A DNA stretch of 6,368 nt from Brevundimonas sp. Lineage in GTDB: Bacteria > Pseudomonadota > Alphaproteobacteria > Caulobacterales > Caulobacteraceae. The translations under genes and the position numbers were made by a program. Positions 5,175 through 6,368 of the stretch are shown one piece after another. The notes beneath the pieces are model-generated. The model saw nothing but the letters and a program-made list of their open reading frames with translations, had not been told where the DNA came from and searched no databases. The first letter of the stretch is position 1. Every line of letters starts with the position of its first letter. The stretch lies in assembly GCA_012270135.1 (NCBI GenBank), contig JAAXIW010000033.1:1-6368 (forward strand), in the 5' to 3' direction.

Positions 5175-6368
5175 ATGGTCGAATCCGACGGGATCACCAA
5201 GCCGGCGAACGGCGAACCTGGTTCCGGGGAAGCGGCCCAGGCGCTGCGCGCCATTCTGCAGACGCAGTATCTGCGATATCTGATCATCTCCAGCTGGGCC
5301 CTCGGTCTGCTGGCCGTGGTCGGCCCGATCGCTTCGATCCTCTGGTTTTTCGGCACGATCGCCGCCGGCGCCCTGCGCGGCGCGGTCGAGAAGCGAATCA
5401 GCGAACGCGTCGGCGCCGGTTGGGGCCTGATCTTCCCGGCCGTGGCCACCGCCACTACCGCGGCCTGGGCGACCGCGCCGCTGATGGCGTGGTTCTCGGG
5501 CCATCCGTTCGGCCAGCCGCTGGCCATGACCCTGCTGGTCTCGGGCTATGTCCTCGTGTTCGCGCAGCTGCGCAGCTCGCCGAAGCAGGCGGTCGTGATT
5601 TCGTCGCCCTACGGCGTTTCGGCCGCCGTGATCGCCGCCTCCCTGTGGGGCACCGACCTGTTCTGGGCCTTCATGGGCGTGGTGCCGTTCACCGGCGCGG
5701 GCCTCGTCGTCCTGGTGTTGATGACCATGCTGCGCGAGGAGCGCATTCGCGCCTTCCAGGAGCATCAGGCTCATCTGATCGAGGAGCTGGAAAGCGCCCG
5801 CGATCGCGCCAATGCGGCCAACGAGGCCAAATCGAGCTTCCTCGGCGTCATCTCCCACGAGTTGCGCACGCCCATGAACGGCGTGCTCGGCGCAGCCCAG
5901 TTGCTGGGCGCGACCCGGCTGGAGCCGACCCAACGCGAATATCTGTCGATCATCCGCAACTCGGGCGACAACCTGCTGAGCCTGCTCAACGACATCCTCG
6001 ACATGACCAAGATCGAGGCGGGCAAGATGACCTTCGAGATCGTCGACGTCTCGGTTCAGGACCTGCACAAGCGCGTCACCGGGCCCTTCCAGGCCCAGGC
6101 CGAGGCCAAGGGGCTGACCTTCTCGGCGCGCTTCGAGGGCGAGGCCCCGGCGGTGGTCCGCGGCGACCCGCTTCGGGTTTGTCAGGTGATCCACAACCTG
6201 CTCTCCAACGCGGTGAAATTCACCGACGCGGGCGAGGTAGCCTACACGGTGCGTTCCGAGCGGGTCGGAGACGAACGAGTCAAATTTTCCTTCGCGGTCA
6301 AGGATTCCGGGGCCGGCATCTCGCCGGAGGATCTGGACCGGCTGTTCCAGCCCTTCACCCAGGTCGAC
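5175..6368 (+). CDS. Membrane-bound sensor histidine kinase, N-terminal part (cut by window edge)
   Basis: 398 codons are open to the window edge. Residues 1-34 are a polar cytoplasmic N-terminus. About 36-186 form a membrane sensor of roughly five or six helices (near 36-67, 84-107, 114-132, 138-158 and 163-186) with very short loops, so there is no periplasmic ligand-binding domain. A charged, probably coiled-coil linker (187-217) leads straight into the DHp domain without a recognisable PAS. The H-box SHELRTPMNG (227-236) has phospho-acceptor His228. The ATPase domain shows the N-box NLLSNAVKFT (341-350), the G1 box DSGAGIS (377-383) and the start of the F-box region LFQPFTQ (390-396), where the window ends. 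The H-box context (PMNGVLGAAQLL) is typical of hybrid kinases, so a receiver domain may follow downstream. The signal is unknown, and I do not recognise a named orthologue. Confidence 0.92.
   Translation, partial: MVESDGITKPANGEPGSGEAAQALRAILQTQYLRYLIISSWALGLLAVVGPIASILWFFGTIAAGALRGAVEKRISERVGAGWGLIFPAVATATTAAWATAPLMAWFSGHPFGQPLAMTLLVSGYVLVFAQLRSSPKQAVVISSPYGVSAAVIAASLWGTDLFWAFMGVVPFTGAGLVVLVLMTMLREERIRAFQEHQAHLIEELESARDRANAANEAKSSFLGVISHELRTPMNGVLGAAQLLGATRLEPTQREYLSIIRNSGDNLLSLLNDILDMTKIEAGKMTFEIVDVSVQDLHKRVTGPFQAQAEAKGLTFSARFEGEAPAVVRGDPLRVCQVIHNLLSNAVKFTDAGEVAYTVRSERVGDERVKFSFAVKDSGAGISPEDLDRLFQPFTQVD

Noticed and set aside
5121..6194. Long minus-strand open frame (357 codons) across the kinase gene
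   Set aside because: The plus strand encodes a clear histidine kinase with H, N and G boxes in one unbroken frame. The antisense product is low-complexity Arg/Gln/His/Gly-rich, a shadow frame.
1..6368. CRISPR array, tRNA or rRNA genes, insertion sequences
   Set aside because: No regularly spaced repeats, tRNA-like cloverleaf sequence, rRNA sequence, transposase-like product or terminal inverted repeats were seen.

Overview
The window is GC-rich, densely packed bacterial DNA. Its gene content points to an alphaproteobacterium, most likely Caulobacterales (Caulobacter, Brevundimonas or Phenylobacterium type). The reasons are a CobS cobaltochelatase of alphaproteobacterial type, an alphaproteobacterial BolA, a J-domain protein of the kind commonly found near cobS in this class, and a membrane-anchored histidine kinase. 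The lineage is inferred from remembered protein families; no search was run.

Layout. (1) 1-259, minus strand: the first 86 codons of cobS, cut by the window edge just after the Walker A motif. (2) 260-383: a 124-bp divergent intergenic region with a GC-rich inverted repeat in the cobS leader, a candidate sigma70-type promoter and an 18-bp palindrome that looks like a TetR-family operator. (3) 384-4039, plus strand: a tightly coupled four-gene operon of TetR repressor, HlyD/YbhG-type membrane fusion protein, ABC ATPase and ABC-2 permease. Its junctions are ATGA, GTGA and TGA-G-ATG. (4) 4046-4720, minus strand: a J-domain protein convergent with the permease, 6 bp away. (5) 4765-5067, plus strand: bolA, divergent from the J-domain gene across 44 bp. 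(6) 5068-5174: an intergenic region with two small hairpins and a strong Shine-Dalgarno. (7) 5175-6368, plus strand: the first 398 codons of a membrane histidine kinase, cut by the window edge in its ATPase domain.

How it works together. The operon resembles the Escherichia coli ybiH(cecR)-ybhGFSR exporter locus, reduced to one ATPase and one permease. The repressor probably binds the palindrome overlapping its own promoter and is released by an unidentified ligand. That would switch on a tripartite exporter, for which no outer-membrane channel is encoded here. CobS, the J-domain protein and BolA look like the ancestral neighbourhood, and the exporter operon appears to sit between cobS and the J-domain gene.

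Most of the window is recognisable. The points most worth checking are an aberrant 19-codon stretch near the permease C-terminus, the operator-over-promoter design with possible effect on cobS, a possible leaderless transcript for the J-domain gene, and the unclassified membrane sensor of the kinase. I found no clear evidence of an undescribed system.
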